A model generated the notes under the pieces. The model saw nothing but the letters and a program-made list of their open reading frames with translations, had not been told where the DNA came from and searched no databases. Positions 39,050 through 52,090 of a stretch of DNA of 64,000 bases are shown in pieces; the stretch's first letter is position 1, and every line of letters begins with the position of its first letter. This stretch comes from Echeneis naucrates (taxonomy: Eukaryota > Chordata > Actinopteri > Carangiformes > Echeneidae). Where the stretch lies: assembly GCF_900963305.1 (NCBI RefSeq), contig NC_042521.1, positions 14,171,332 through 14,235,331 on the forward strand, given 5' to 3'. The translations under genes and the position numbers were made by a program.

Positions 39050-39292
39050 GATACAGGGCAGCTGGGGCCTTTCTGTGTGAATTTTGTATGTTCTCCCTGT
39101 GCCTGTGTGGGTTTCCTCCAGGTGTATGTGGTTGTTGGCTTCTGTGTGTCTCTGTGTGTTGGCCCTGTGATAGACTGAAGCCCTGTCCAGACTGTACCTC
39201 ACCCTCTCCCACTGTGAGCTGGTATTGGCTCCACCATCCCCCGCCCCCCATGCCTGGAAATGGATAAGTGGTTGAAGATGAATGAATGAACT
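39050..39292 (+). mobile_element. SINE-like dispersed repeat, copy 3
   Basis: Shares GGGGCCTTTCTGTGTG, GTGTTGGCCCTGTGATAGAC and a GATAAGTGG tail followed by GAATGAATGAA with the copies at 16.9 and 40.1 kb. The tRNA-like head is missing and the centre is shortened. It lies between the convergent protease and transporter genes. Confidence 0.8.
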
Positions 39293-39351
39293 GAGATGCT
39301 GCACAACTTACTCACAGTACAGAGCCACTTTTTCAAACATGTTTGGACAAG

Positions 39352-39357
39352 TTTATT
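39352..39357 (-). terminator. Candidate poly(A) signal of the SLC22 gene
   Basis: AATAAA on the minus strand about 1.2 kb past the transporter stop. If used, the SINE-like copy at 40.1-40.5 kb lies within the 3' UTR. Inferred from position and sequence. Confidence 0.35.
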
Positions 39358-40129
39358 GCTGAGGACACGCAAACACAGTGCCTTTCTCTCAGTTGTACAA
39401 TGCATATTTTCAAAGCACATTCAAGCATTCACATTTGTTGTCTTGTTTTTTTTTTAAATTCGCTGCATTATTGCAAATGGAATCAATAAACCAAAATGAA
39501 AAAATGCCCATTTGCTGAGTGACATCTCCAGGTACTTGAACATACCCACATGTGGGCAGAAATATAGCATGCTTTTTTTTTTTTTTAATGCCTGCAATGG
39601 AATAACCCCTTATCCCCCTTTGCCATATTTATTGATGATTTATTAAAATCCCTTTCTCTGAGTAGCATACAATTCCACATGATCTGTGCTTCTGATCCAT
39701 GCTGTGTATCCTCAGTATTAGCCCTCAAAACTATAAAAAATATTGATATTTTACAAATCCCAAGTTGTCATGACAAATCAAATTGGTGAAAAAAAAAATC
39801 ATTTTTACACACAAATTCACAAAGTTTTCATCCAAAGCTACAAATGACCTACATTAATCTAAAAAAAGGCTACGAGTTGTTATGAAGGTAACTAATGCAT
39901 GCAATTGTACTAGTTCTGTTTTCTCTTGGCTTGAAAAAAAAAAAAAGGCAGTTTTCTTGTTCAATACAGCAACCAGATACAACAGAAATATTTCACAAGC
40001 AGTCCACAGACAATACAAAAATATGTTTTTAATCAAAGGCAGAAAATCTTCGATATTCAATTTAAAAAATGCAAAGTCCTAAAAATAGCTGTTCAAGAAG
40101 ACTTCGAGAAGAATCCAGTCTGATTCTTT

Positions 40130-40456
40130 ATCAAGGTCGTGGGTTCAGTTCCTGGTCTGGGGCCTTTCTGTGCAGAGTTTGCATGTTCTCCCCGTGCCTG
40201 CATGGGTTTCCTCCCTCCGTCCAAAGACATCATGTTTGGTTAAACTGCTGACTCTAAGCTGTCTGTAGGTCTGAGTGTGCGTGTGACTGGTTGTTGGTCT
40301 CTGTCTGTCTCTGTGCGTTGGCTCTGTGAAGGACTGGCGACCTGTCCAGGGTGTAGCCCACCCTCACCCAGAGTGAGCTGGGATTGGCGCCAGCAACCCC
40401 CACAACCCGGAAACGGATAAGCGGTAGAAGATGAATGAATGAATGAATGAATGATT
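40130..40456 (+). mobile_element. SINE-like dispersed repeat, copy 4 (nearly full)
   Basis: Begins at a B-box-like GGGTTCAGTTCC and continues through GCATGTTCTCCCCGTGCCTG, GTTGTTGGTCTCTG and GGACTGGCGACCTGTCCAGG to GGATAAGCGGTAGAAGATG. It ends in a (GAAT)n tail at 40431-40454. This is the best preserved 3' part among the four copies. Confidence 0.85.
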
Positions 40457-40585
40457 TGCCTTGTCAGTTGTGCAAATGAGCACGTGTTAGTTTAGTGAAT
40501 AAGACTTGCGTGCCTTATTCCATAGAGGATGATTGAAGTACTGCATCTGGGAATAGAGTTGAGGTTGTATAATGTGTGAATACTG

Positions 40586-43500
40586 TTAGGCCTGGCCTGC
40601 TAGACGCTGCAGCTCCTGCTCCCCTGCACTGGTGGCAGATTGGCTAATATCCTCACAAATCTCACGGTTGTCCTTGTTCGGAGGCACCCTGTGAGAGACA
40701 AAACACCCAAGTACACACTGAGCTGGTTGCAGAGATTGGGTTTTCTCATGGGAACAGACACGGCAGTGAAATCTTAAAACCTGCTCAGATTCATGGAGGT
40801 AACAAATAGCTAACAATAGCTAACAAATGAATATACAGAAACTGTGCTACCTGTACTTGGTTTGCTCACAAGCAAACAGCTATTCATGCCTCTTTTGTGA
40901 TGGAAAAAAATACAATAAAATTCATTGCAATTAACCACAAATTATTATTATTATTTTTTTTAATCTTCCCTTTTCAAAAAAGTGAATGCGAAGGTCACAC
41001 TACAGTACCTCATGTCCCAGTTCTCTACGTCATCCACTGTGTCAGGAAGAGGTCTGTCTGCAGTTTCTGGCAGTGCCAAGGCCAGGATTGCACCCAGCAA
41101 TGGCAAGGTACCAAAGATGACCAGCGGTGTGGTGGGGCTGTGGTTATGGAGCATGTTGATGATTGGTGCTAACACGCCACCCATCCTCGCAAACATACAG
41201 GATACGCCGATTCCTGTTTGCCTGTTTGCCACAAGGGGATTCTTTTGTAGGAATTATCCAAAGAGATAAAAATGAAGTACTTTGTGATTGTTTGTGCTTG
41301 AAAAATGTAACTGAAATATATAAAAAAAAAAACATGTTACCGTAGCACAGTAGGGAATATCTCAGCAGTGTACACATAAATCACAGCAAAGGAAGCTGTT
41401 ATACCAAATTTCCCCATCATGGCGAGACCAGTCAGTACATTGGAATTATCTAAAGATGGAAGGAAGGTGAGGATAGAAGGAAAGACAAAAAAGAAGTGAA
41501 TATTTCTATGGATATTCTGGTGATAAAACTAAGAATTAAAAGACAGTGTCCATCCTACCTGCAGGGACAGTGAGCATCAGCAGACAGGCGAGGCTTCCAA
41601 CAGCCAGGAAGCCACTTTGGGAGAGTCGGCGGCTGCAGGGCAGAACGAGCAGGACCAGAGAGCGGGCCGGGATCTCGACCAACCCAAACACAAACTGGGT
41701 CAGATAGAGGTTTGTCCCTAACCTGGACACACCTAGTGAGAGGCCATAGTACACCAGCACATTCACAAACCTGGGGAAAAAAGAACAAGCACGGATAGTC
41801 AGAATATAGATGGAAGAAGGTCAAGACACTGTAAAGCACCTGAGCATGAAAACATACAAACAAGATTTACCAGATGTAGAACAAAATGAGAGCCCTCTTC
41901 CTCATCTGAGGTGTTCGAACCAGATCCACTGCCGAGTGGCTTTGTTTCCCCCCACGTAAACTCTCACACTTCTCCACCTTGTATGTACATCAACACACAT
42001 TACAAACCAAAAATTTGAAAGAATAAGTCTTGTGTTATTCTTTTTCATACCCACTAAATCCCACGAGAGCCCCTAAAACGCACAATGAGGCAATTTTACT
42101 ACAGTGAGTTATGGACATAGCCTGACATAGTTTTTTACTGAGTCAAGCAATTGTACTGTCATCCAAAACTATTAAAATCACTTTAATACTTTACTTTAAT
42201 ACACTTTAATAAATCCACAGCTCAAAATAGTCTTACGCAAATGTATTATTTGTCATAAATTTTTTTTTAATGCTTTGGACTTTAAGACTTAAATACAGAG
42301 GGAAAAACCTGTGCAGTGGGAGGTAAAACTCTGCCGTTAACAAGTGCTGCCTTGCGGAGAAGTGCAATGGCTTCCTCTCTCCTGTCATTTGCCAACAACC
42401 ACCTGGCAGACTGCGGCACCACCCTAACAAGAGACAAGGAAAGGAGAACAGACAAGAACAGAACTTATAGAAGACACAGCGCCACGAATAAGAGGAACTA
42501 ACAAACAACAAAGAGAGAATTCATGTTCAAAAAATGTATGACTTTGTTCAGACGTGCATTGACTCTCCCACCATATGTAGAAGATGAGGAGGAAGCCTGG
42601 GGCCGATATAGCCAGTTGCAGCTTTCTCCAGTCTCGTATCAGATATGCTACACCTGCTAGCAGCATGTAGCCAAGGCCAAACGCATAGTCTGTGATGATC
42701 CCAGCCAGCATGCGCCTCTTGGTGCATGTCCACTCAGTCCCTTTGGAGGTAAGAAAGGATATGTTGGGAGAGGAGAGGTGAGGAGAGAGGGGGAGTTGGA
42801 GGGTTGGTATCGGTGGTTTGAGGCTTGAAGGCGGAGGAAAGAATGCAAAGGTATGTGCTCGGGCAGGATATAGCACAAAAGAGCATTATACAAGGCCTAT
42901 TGCTTTCCCTGAATGATACTCAACAGTTTCTCAGTAGCCAGTTCCCAAAATTCATATTCAAGGAATCAGACCTCCAGTGTATATTTTTGTTGTCCTAGAC
43001 AACTATTGTGTTAGTGGCCCCTTGACTTCTGTATATCTGAACACAGCAAGATTGATGTTAATGTCTAATAGCTGAAATTACATCCTAGTTTTGCACTAAT
43101 TTGATCATAAATTACTGTATAAACTACTGATCTGATGAAGGTGATATAACAAAAGCTGTAAGATTTGTCCTGAGGGGAACATGCATGATTGTCCTGATCT
43201 CCATGCCAACCCTGCAAATGCTTTTGGTACATTTCTCTCAAATACATGAAGATGAACATCATGAGGGAACTAAAGAAAAAGTCAGGGAATAATTCAAGTT
43301 TTGTTCTTTTTCAGGATTCATTGTTTCATTCCAAGTCTTGCCACCCAGTAGTTGTTACTGAGATATGTCAGTCTGAATCAGAATAGGGGTCTGAAATTTT
43401 TTATTCCTAGAATCACCCCAGAAGCATGCACTAAAATGTAAACTTTCTAAATGAGGTGCATTGTCAAGCTCGGTGACATGCAGTGGGTTCACAGTTCAGA

Positions 43501-44969
43501 CCAAATAACTGCATTATCAAATAAACAACCAAGACACCCTCATTGACTGTCATTTTGAAAATTCAAGTCTGGTACAAAATCGGTAAAAAAAAAAAAAACA
43601 AAAAAACACCTCTTCATATCTACCTCCTCACAAGTACATCCCAATTCATAATCAGTGTGTATTTACAATCTCTACAAATACCAAAGTGTGTGGGGGGGTA
43701 TTTGGCTAGTACCTAGGACAAAAGCATTAATGATGACTCCAGATATTGTGCAGCCAACCACAAAGCGGAGAATCACATACACAGGGAAGTTTGGGGCAAA
43801 AGCCACGGCGACTCCAAACACAGTCTGCAGAGCAATAGACAGCAGCAGGACGAAGCGCCGCCCGTACCTTTCAGAGCAAAAAGAGGAAGTGGACATGACA
43901 GTTCTCTCTAAGCACGTGCATCTGTTTCGGTATGACACCAATAAACCAATAGTCAGCATGAAATATAAATGTGTGAAAACATTTAAGCGATATGCTTTTG
44001 TGATTTCTGAATAATATAGAATGACATAAATCGCAATGCACGTCTAAGATGTTTAAGGCACAAACCACAAATCGGTGCAAATTAGGAACTAAAAGCAGCA
44101 GTGAAACCCCAAAATGAAATTCTAGCCCTCCAGCTCAGTCATGTGATGTGTCCACAGCCCTACACATGGAGTTCAGCTGTGTCTGCGGCTGCAGCCATGC
44201 TTTGGTGCTGGAGATGTGAGAGGAGCGGGGGAAAGCAGCAAAGCCTACCTGTCTGCCATGGCTCCACACACCACAGACCCCACCAACAGGCCAAACATGT
44301 AGACAGAGGAGCCAAGGCTGTTCAGCCCAGCTTTGTGGCACACCAGGTCCCACTAGTAGATGGTTGGAGGGGGGGGGGGGGGGGGGTTAGGCTTCTGTAT
44401 TTTTATGTAATGTATCTTCCATCACATCAAACATCACAAAGACGCTTTATAGTCCTTATCATCAATGCACTAATCGTTCTGCATTGATTTTAATGCAACA
44501 AAGGCTCCGCTTTATGAAACATATAATCCATCCAGCATGTGAAGTTATTTGGTATGGCAGTAATCATAGCGCGATAACTGTGGTTAAAGCCCTGACTGAA
44601 CAAAGTAACCTGCAGATCATCCGGCTGTACCTCGGTGACCGTGGTGCTTTGGAAAGTCTCCTGGCTGTACACCCATCCGTGGCCACACGGGACGCGCTCA
44701 GTCCGGTTGCCCTGCTGCAGGACATCCGCGGAGAAGCAGAAGGAGTCCGGCAGGCTCAAGTTCAGGCTGTGCGCTCCGGGGTAAAAGGATCGATTCCCGG
44801 CTGAGGAGCTGGAGTTGCCTCGGCAGTGATGCGGCGGCGTGGCTCCGGTAAAGATGCTCACCATCATGTGGAAGGCGAGGAGGATCTGGGGTAAACATAT
44901 CCACACGTACAAAATCTTCTGAAATCTACCGAAGCCTCCGATGGCAGAGAGGATCTGGTCGAAATTCAT
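40586..44969 (-). CDS. SLC22-family organic ion transporter (SLC22A13-like)
   Basis: Major-facilitator transporter of organic anions, cations or zwitterions at the plasma membrane. Exons (minus) are 44969-44631, 44352-44249, 43867-43713, 42740-42572, 42423-42309, 41977-41871, 41770-41559, 41449-41341, 41221-41009 and 40688-40586, giving 541 residues with consistent phases. It opens [21 protein letters not shown] large loop after TM1 carries N-glycosylation sequons (GNSS, GNRS, NLSL, GNRT) and Cys residues, as in SLC22 proteins. The family signature follows: STTVTEWDLVC, then [11 protein letters not shown] between TM2 and TM3. Later come [36 protein letters not shown] and [13 protein letters not shown]. 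Twelve hydrophobic segments are expected. Closest remembered relative is SLC22A13, which also lies on human 3p like TRAK1. The substrate is not predictable, so no symbol is given. Confidence 0.9.
44368..44386. repeat. G/C homopolymer next to SLC22 exon 2 acceptor
   Basis: About 18 G on the plus strand, hence poly-C on the transcribed strand. It lies just upstream of the exon 2 acceptor (TAG at 44355-44353) and serves as its polypyrimidine tract. Confidence 0.9.
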
Positions 44970-45450
44970 TTTTTTTTTAAATTATTATTCTAAAAATATA
45001 TTTTTCTAGATTTTAATTTTTTTGAGTGAAGGGGGTCCAGATCAGTGCGGAGGGGGAGAGAGAGAGGGGTCTCTCTGTGGATCCAGCGAGGAGGCGGAAG
45101 CCTGGCAATAAGGAGCTTCAGGAAGTAAACACGCCAAATCAATTCCAGTTGCAGTCTGTCAACAGGGCTCAACTTCAACACCCTCAACACCCAAGGTCCT
45201 GAAATGAGCCGAAGAAAACATCCGTCTGATCTGAACATATTCACCAGTTCACCTACCAAGGCAGACTCCCTGCAGAAGATGAACTAGAAAAGTAAAACTA
45301 CATGCAACATTGGCTTGGTTGACTCCATCCTTCAAAGTTTTTTTTTTGTTTTTTTTTTTAAAGAAAAGTAGACAGACAAAAGAAAAAAAGTAATGCAATC
45401 AACAAATACGCAGCCAAAAAACAATTGCGTTGATGTTTCCACACACACAC
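44970..45450 (-). other. Upstream region of the SLC22 gene
   Basis: Probable 5' UTR and promoter of the transporter, containing T-rich runs near 44970-45020 and 45337-45360. No clear core promoter motif is assigned. Confidence 0.35.
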
Positions 45451-45456
45451 ACCCGG

Positions 45457-45650
45457 AGCAATCTGCAGGCCCCGACTACCCTGCGTGGTGTTCTGGTGCA
45501 GAGAGACACTGGACACGGGAGATGCTGCCCAACTGGAATTTTTATTCCTGTAATGTGTGATGACACAAAATTCAAAAGAGGGTGTGACTGCTCATGCTCT
45601 CCACACTGGGCAGTCTCTGGCAGTCGGGATCAACTCAGACTGACTGACAG
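45457..45650 (-). mobile_element. Fragment of an LTR related to the neighbouring Gypsy element
   Basis: Carries CCGGAGCAATCTGCAGGCC and GTAATGTGTGATGACACA and an AACTCAGACTG block. The first recurs beside the LTR at 50.35 kb; the others recur at or within the LTR at 45.9-46.3 kb. It is a more diverged third piece of the same LTR family outside the main element. Treated as a fossil. Confidence 0.7.
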
Positions 45651-45941
45651 TATTTTTAAATTAAATTTGAAATTTAAAATAAAATTAAATAACTTATTGA
45701 ATAAACAAAGTATAAATAAATAAATAAAAAAATTCCAACTGTACTCATACACAATGCAAAAATCATATAATCAAATTTCGCAAAAAAAAAAAAAAGAAAA
45801 CAAATTACATATACATATATATATATATATTCATTTCTCATCACATTTCTCACACACATTGTTGGCAGTAAACTGTCAATCAAGATTTTAACTAAATAAT
45901 CTCTGAAAATGAACAGCTACACCCATACCTGTAATGTGTGA

Positions 45942-46478
45942 TGACACACAATTCAAAAGAGGGTGTGACTTCTCGTGCTCTCCACTGTCCAACTAAACAC
46001 AAAAAATCAGGAGATGAATTAACACATGCGCCTGAATGCACCCCTCCACATACACACACATACAGGGAGAGCTCCCAGTAAGCTAGCTGCTCTCTCCGCC
46101 TCATAAGCAGCTAACCGATAGCTACGTGACTTAATACATTTAAAAACATGTCATCATTTTTAGTTTCATTAAATTATAATTCAAACTTAAAAACTAACTG
46201 TCTGTTACAGCGGTTTCAATCACCTACCTCTCGCAGTCAGGTCCAACTCAGACTGGCGGGAGACGGACCCGGCGTCACAAACTACGCCTCCATGGAATTT
46301 CAAAATAAAAGCGCTGACCATGAAAATAAAATTAACACAAAATGTCAAAAGAAATAAATAAGGTTACATCCTGCTAACAATCTTAAATAATATGAGAAAA
46401 CATAATAATGATAATAAAAGTAAACCAAAAGACATAATGGGAGGGAATTTGGTGAAATTAATAAAACAAAAAAAAGGA
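45942..46478 (-). repeat. 3' LTR of the Gypsy element
   Basis: A direct repeat of about 535 bp, matched by the copy at 50352-50902. By eye the two differ at roughly 3-4% of positions. On the coding (minus) strand it is the downstream LTR. The outer border is approximate. Confidence 0.85.
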
Positions 46479-49400
46479 TAAAAGGACAAAAAAAGGAGTC
46501 AGATGCCTGAAAGCATTGAACCCTGCATCGGAAAACATCTTGCGCTCCTTCCTCCTTTGTAGCCATTGCCTCTGCCAAAAGATCCTCATATAACGCACTG
46601 ATCAGCCTTTGGCTCACTGGCCTGGAGAAGGGGTCTCTCAAGGCGTCCGCCACAACGTTCTTTGTTCTGTGGATATGTTTGATGATGAATGTGTATGGGG
46701 ACAGTTTGGCCACCCACCGCTGTTCACATGCGTCAAGTTTTGGTTTTGTCAATAAGTAAGTTAATGGATTATTATTGGTCCACACTGTAAAAGAGTGTCC
46801 CTTCAACCAAAGACCAAATTTCTCGCAAATACTCCACTTGGGCGCTAAAAATTCCAAGCGATGGGAAGGATACCTTTTTTGTGAGCCAGTCAGAGTCTTG
46901 CTTGCAAAGGCAACTGGACAGACCTCTGTCTCACCTTCTGGTATCTCGGACAAAACTGCCCAGAGACCATCAAGAGAGGCATCGATGGACAGGATCAGTG
47001 GTTCGGAGAAGTCTGGGTGTGCGTGGACAACACAGTTCAGAAGCTTGTCTTTGAGGCTGAGGAAGGCAGAGTCACAATCATCAGTCCAATCTGCAGGTTT
47101 TAGCTTTCTGAAGACCTCTGGCCTCTAGTTTGATTTACCAATCTTCCCTCTCCGCCAGGTCATCACGATAGCACAGCAGGGTGCTAAAATTGAGATTACC
47201 AAAAATGCTCAGCATCATTCTCATAAAGGATGCAGGGCTATTACAGAGGCCTTGGGGCATTCTGTTATACTCATCCAAGCCCAGTGGTACTGTGAAGGCG
47301 ATATATTTCTTGTCTTCTTCATGCATGGGCAGTTTTTTAAAAACCTGATGTTAAATCAATGGAATGATTCCTTGCTCTTCCATCTCAGTCAGGACTTGGC
47401 ACAGCCTTTGGTAATGAGCTGGGGGCACGCTGCGATATGGGAGGTGGAAAGGAACGGTCGTCTGTGAGCCAGATTCTGTGCACAAAGCCCTTGGCTTCCC
47501 CACAATCTAGATGATGCTTTGAGAACACATCTTGATATTGTTCAAGCATTTCCACCAGCTTATTCTTGATAGAGGAGCTCAACTGGCAACCGTCAATATC
47601 AACATCTCCCAGTCCAAGGTCCTTCGGTTTCTGTTTCAGGTCAGTATTATCAACAGTCTTATGTCGGTCATGTGTTGTTTTATCTATGTCATTCTTTCTG
47701 ACAGAAGCCTTGAAGCAATGCAAAGTCTTCAGCTGCCACGCAAAGAGAGACATCTACTAGTTTGCTGTTTCTTTTTAGGGTGAGGGGCTTTCCAGTGATA
47801 TTGGTCACTCTCATAGTAAATGTGTGACCATTCTGCCAAACATTATGTCTCGGGGGGGACACTTTGATGAGGTGGGCTCCACCATCACTGTACTTCCAGG
47901 TGACATAGGGACATTAATTGGTAACCTTTCCCAAAACAAGTACTCCTGTTGGGGTTGTAATGTCACTGCCTGAGTCAGCTTGACTGTTCCCACCTTGTCT
48001 GGTACATCCTCCCCTCTCCACCTTGTGAGGCCAGCCATCATCTCCAAGAACTGTTCACACTCTGCAGACTCCTGTCCATTACATGAGATAAGTTTCCAGT
48101 AAGTATCGTCCTTCTTCATCTGACTACATACTTCAACAGGTTGGTGCCCACAATGATTTCATCATTCTGATCATCAACCACCAGGACCGGTACCAAGCAC
48201 TTGATCCCATACAATGTCAATTCCATGTCATACATGCACTTAGGGCTCACCTGAACTCCTCCACAGCTGACAATGCGCTGCGTCATTTCTTGCTGTTGAG
48301 TCAAAATATTTTCAGATAAGAGTCTCTGTTCTGCAACCTCACTGATTGTGAAAGCCATCGATCCAGAGTCAAGCAGTCCTTGCAGCTGAACAGAACCATT
48401 TATGGTTACTGGAGTGTGAAATAGTTCACCAAATGCTTCAACTCTGTGGATGTTTTGAACAATTACTGTACTGTCAGGCATTGCTTTGCATACATTTGAA
48501 TACACCTCTTTTAAATCTGCATGACATTCGAGGGTTGTCTCTTTAATGCCCACATGCCCCCTCTCCGGGTGTGAGCCATTTAGTTTAAAGGTGCTGTACC
48601 TTGCCCTTCTGTGAGCTGAGACTGGCTGAGGTGGGGTGTAGCATTGTGTCCTGACCTGTGTAGTCAACATTCTGTCTTCCAGTGACCTGGTCTGAATCAG
48701 CTCATGCACAAGTTCTCCTGTTTTCAGTGCATTGTGGTGGAGTGATCAGTTGCCTGACAGAATTTACATTTCCTTTGGGGAGGATTTACTTTTTCTCAGT
48801 TTGGTCCTGTATTTACTACTGACTGGGCTTTGTGCTCCAAAACATGATCTAGCAGAGCAATGAGTGACTGAATGCAAGTACCCTCAACAGGAGAAGTGGA
48901 TGATGGCCCTGTCATCTTTTGCTCACAGGTGCACTTCCTCATGTAGTTCCATCTTCCAGAGATGAAGCCTGAATGTGTGCACTAACCTGCCTCTGCTGTG
49001 GTGGAAGGTATGTTTTACCTTGATTTCTTGTCTTGGCCTCTCTCTAATGTTTAATGAGTTGCTCTTGTATTTCGTGTGATGTCCATTTCTCTGCTGTTTT
49101 GCACTTCAGGACACTGATGAGTGCAGGGTCAGGGCAATGCTTTACAAACATCATAGTGACTTCATGAGCGGGATCCTCAATATTCCTTCCCTGCCTCCTC
49201 AGGCACTCATCAGCTACATCCACTGCTTTGTTCAGGTGGATCCAATAGTCCATCGATCTTTCTCCAGTCAGAGGTAAAATGCTGTAGAAGTCTTCTAGGC
49301 GCATTGAGGAATATGTTACTTCACTGAAATGCTGTTTGAGAATATCAAAAACAAGCTTGGGGTCTTCAGCAGGCTTTAAAGAAGGGATGCTGCGCAGTCA

Positions 49401-50351
49401 ACCTTACAACGTCCCTAGCCTTTCCCACCAGTTTTGATATTATCTCTTGGGAGTATTCACAGGGTGGAATACCACTTTTCTTCAGATAGACATCCATGAT
49501 TTCCTCCCATTCATGTACTGTGTGTTTGTCTATCCCATTGCCCCTGAAGTGTGGCGGCTCTTTGACATCTGCCTGCATTAGAAGATTCACCCCTGTCAGA
49601 TTTAACTCAGGATGACTCTCCCCCCTGTTTATGCTAGGTGTGGGGGCACTTGTGTCATTCGGTTGACCTGCAGTCTTCTGTATCTGATTTGCAATGCTCT
49701 CGCCAATTTGATGTGCAAATTGAGTTATGAGGTCCCCTATGTCAGGAGAGCTGATGTCTTCATTAGACTTGTGGTGCATGGGAGAAAATGCATGAGTTTG
49801 CATGTGAGAGGAAAATGATATGCGGGGACGTACTGCGCGCACACCTCTCCCTATGCCTGTAAAGCTGACTGTATTAGGCATTTGCTGTTGTGGGCTAGTG
49901 ATGTCATGGTGCATACAAATGGAAGATAAAACTGGGTGACCTACTGTACTGATACCTTTAACTGCAGTGGAATCACCCAAAAGCCTGCCTCGCCCAAGAG
50001 TCATTACCGCTGCACCCTCATCATAACTAAGCAGCCTGTTTACATCCTCATCATCAAAAGGTTGACATTCTATAAGAATAATGAAGGAAGGTAAGTAAAA
50101 CTTAGCATACACACAATCAAAGAAAAACGTAATAAAATCAAGTTATAAAGATAAGAGCACCAGTAGCATTCAATGGGACCAAGTTGTAACATGTGCATGT
50201 AATTTTTTCTTTCTTTCTTTTTTTTTATTTTTTTTTTCAAACGTCACAGAAATGTTCCTACTAATTCCAACAACCACCGGTGATCCCTCTGGCTATGATC
50301 TGCCGGGAAGATATCCGCTGCAAGAATGAAGCCGGAGCAATCAGCAGGCCC

Positions 50352-50902
50352 TGACACCAAATTTCAAAAGAGGGTGTGACTTCTCGTGCTCTCCATTGTT
50401 CAACTAAACACAAAAAATCAGGAGATGAATTAAAAAAAATCGTGCGCCTGAACGCACCCCTCCACATACACACACATACAGGGAGAGCTCCCAGTAAGCT
50501 AGCTGCTCTCTCCGCCTCATAAGCAGCTAACCGATAGCTACGTGACTTAATACATTTAAAAACATGTCATCATTTTTAGTTTCATTAAATTATAATTAAA
50601 ACTTAAAAACGAACTGTCTGTTACAGCGGTTTCAATCACCTACCTCTCGCAGTCAGGTCCAACTCAGACTGGCGGGAGACGGACCCGGCGTCACAAACTA
50701 CGCCTCCATGGAATTTCAAAATAAAAGCGCTGATCATGAAAATAAAATTAACACAAAATATGAAGCCTAAATAAATAAGGTTACATCATACTAACGACAA
50801 TCTTAAATAATATTGAGAAAACATAATAATGATGATAAAAGTAAACCAAAAGACATAATGGGAGAGATTTTGGTGAAATTAATAAAACAAAACAAAAAAG
50901 TA
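50352..50902 (-). repeat. 5' LTR of the Gypsy element
   Basis: Partner of the LTR at 45942-46478 in the same orientation. A CA microsatellite lies about 30 bases outside its outer edge. The outer border is approximate. Confidence 0.85.
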
Positions 50903-50928
50903 TAATAAACTCTCCTTTCTCCTGTCTG

Positions 50929-50929
<1 letters not shown>

Positions 50930-50971
<42 letters not shown>
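50930..50971. repeat. (CA)n microsatellite
   Basis: About 20 CA dinucleotides immediately outside the outer edge of the Gypsy LTR. Confidence 0.95.
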
Positions 50972-50974
<3 letters not shown>

Positions 50975-50975
<1 letters not shown>

Positions 50976-52090
50976 ATGGTGGCAGCTGGGAGCGCTTATG
51001 GTGTGATGTGTCCATGACTTTCAGGGCAGGGCCCAGCATCAGCGCTAACGCCCTATGAAAGGCTCTCCAATGCAGGAATCCCACCAGGAATCCTGTGATT
51101 CCATCCACGGCTGGATTTCTACTATGGCTTTTCGAGGAAGCGATTTCAGCTTCACATGCTGAGCTCCGTGTTTTGTTTTGTTTTTCAGGGGGGGGTTGCA
51201 GGAGGCTCCATGCAACATAAACAACTATACATTTGCGACAGTACCCGTCTCTGTTGTCCTACGCCCTGTGCTGCCCTCTGCTGTTGGAACAGCGAATTAC
51301 AGCGATGCTAATAGCCTCTGACCGTGCTGTCAGCGTGTGTAGGGGGGAAAACTCAGTCATGTGTAGACCCGATGCTCAGTCTGCTCAGTCCAGCTGGTCA
51401 AGAGGGAACAACGTCATGAGACTATCAGTCCTGTATGGTCACAAGTCAATCAGAATGAAATTTCACACAATATTATCGTTGTGTTATAATGCACCTTTAC
51501 TGATCTAACGCAAATTCTCTCTGTGCTGAAAATCAATCAAATGTGCCTCATATATTATTCTTTTGTGTCCTATGTTTTTCATGCAGTCAAAAAAAAAAAA
51601 AAAAACAACAAAAAAAAAAACAAACCATAATTTACATTTGTCCAAAAATGTGACCTAAAGGTTCAGTAAACTGGGACGACTTGGAATCGAGTTCTCTTTT
51701 TAATGAAAGTGGATGTTTTTAACAGGAATATAGCCTTCCTATTACCCCCCTTCCTGTTGTGGGTGCTCGTGACGTCAGTGATGCTTGTTCCAGTACGGGT
51801 GAGTCTGGGTGTTTGGACGGGAGCAAAGAGAAAAACTGTCAAGTCAGCTGTTTTTATCCAGGATGCAACGAGAAGCAAAGCGATGCCTTCAAATTAAATG
51901 TATTATCTCGTAGGTTGCGCCTTAATTTAACTTTATAGCTGTTCGACAACAACCTCCCAAACACAGGCCCAATTTTAACAGCCATAGTTCAGGAATGCGC
52001 ACAAAAATAAGTGAGTAGAAAATAGAATACATTTTAATGTAATTTAGACTTTCTTCAAACGGCATCACCACTTCTATCTCGAAGTACTGG
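50975..52090. other. Intergenic between the LTR element and trak1
   Basis: No gene is recognised. An A-rich stretch lies at 51590-51620. The sequence near 51760-51800 has a short GC-richer segment. Confidence 0.45.

Larger units (their letters stand above)
45942..50902 (-). mobile_element. Ty3/Gypsy LTR retrotransposon, broken fossil
   Basis: An endogenous Metaviridae-type element of about 5 kb, read on the minus strand and bounded by two similar LTRs. Parts in order: gag-like region at about 50.1-49.0 kb; aspartic-protease-like region at about 48.7-47.8 kb (LLDSGSM); reverse transcriptase at about 47.75-47.0 kb (NRMPQGLCNSPASF); and RNase H at about 46.95-46.6 kb (VAFASKTL, VVADALRDPFSRP). 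The coding part is broken, with several breaks, and is not functional. LTR divergence of about 3-4% suggests insertion within the last few million to perhaps ten million years, depending on the rate assumed. It sits between the SLC22 and trak1 genes. Confidence 0.9.

Noticed and set aside
45942-46478. LTR open frames as host genes
   Set aside because: The same short frames occur in both LTR copies and reflect the repeat, not a gene.
50930-50971. CRISPR-like or direct-repeat array
   Set aside because: It is a simple CA microsatellite. Nothing in the window has repeat-spacer structure.
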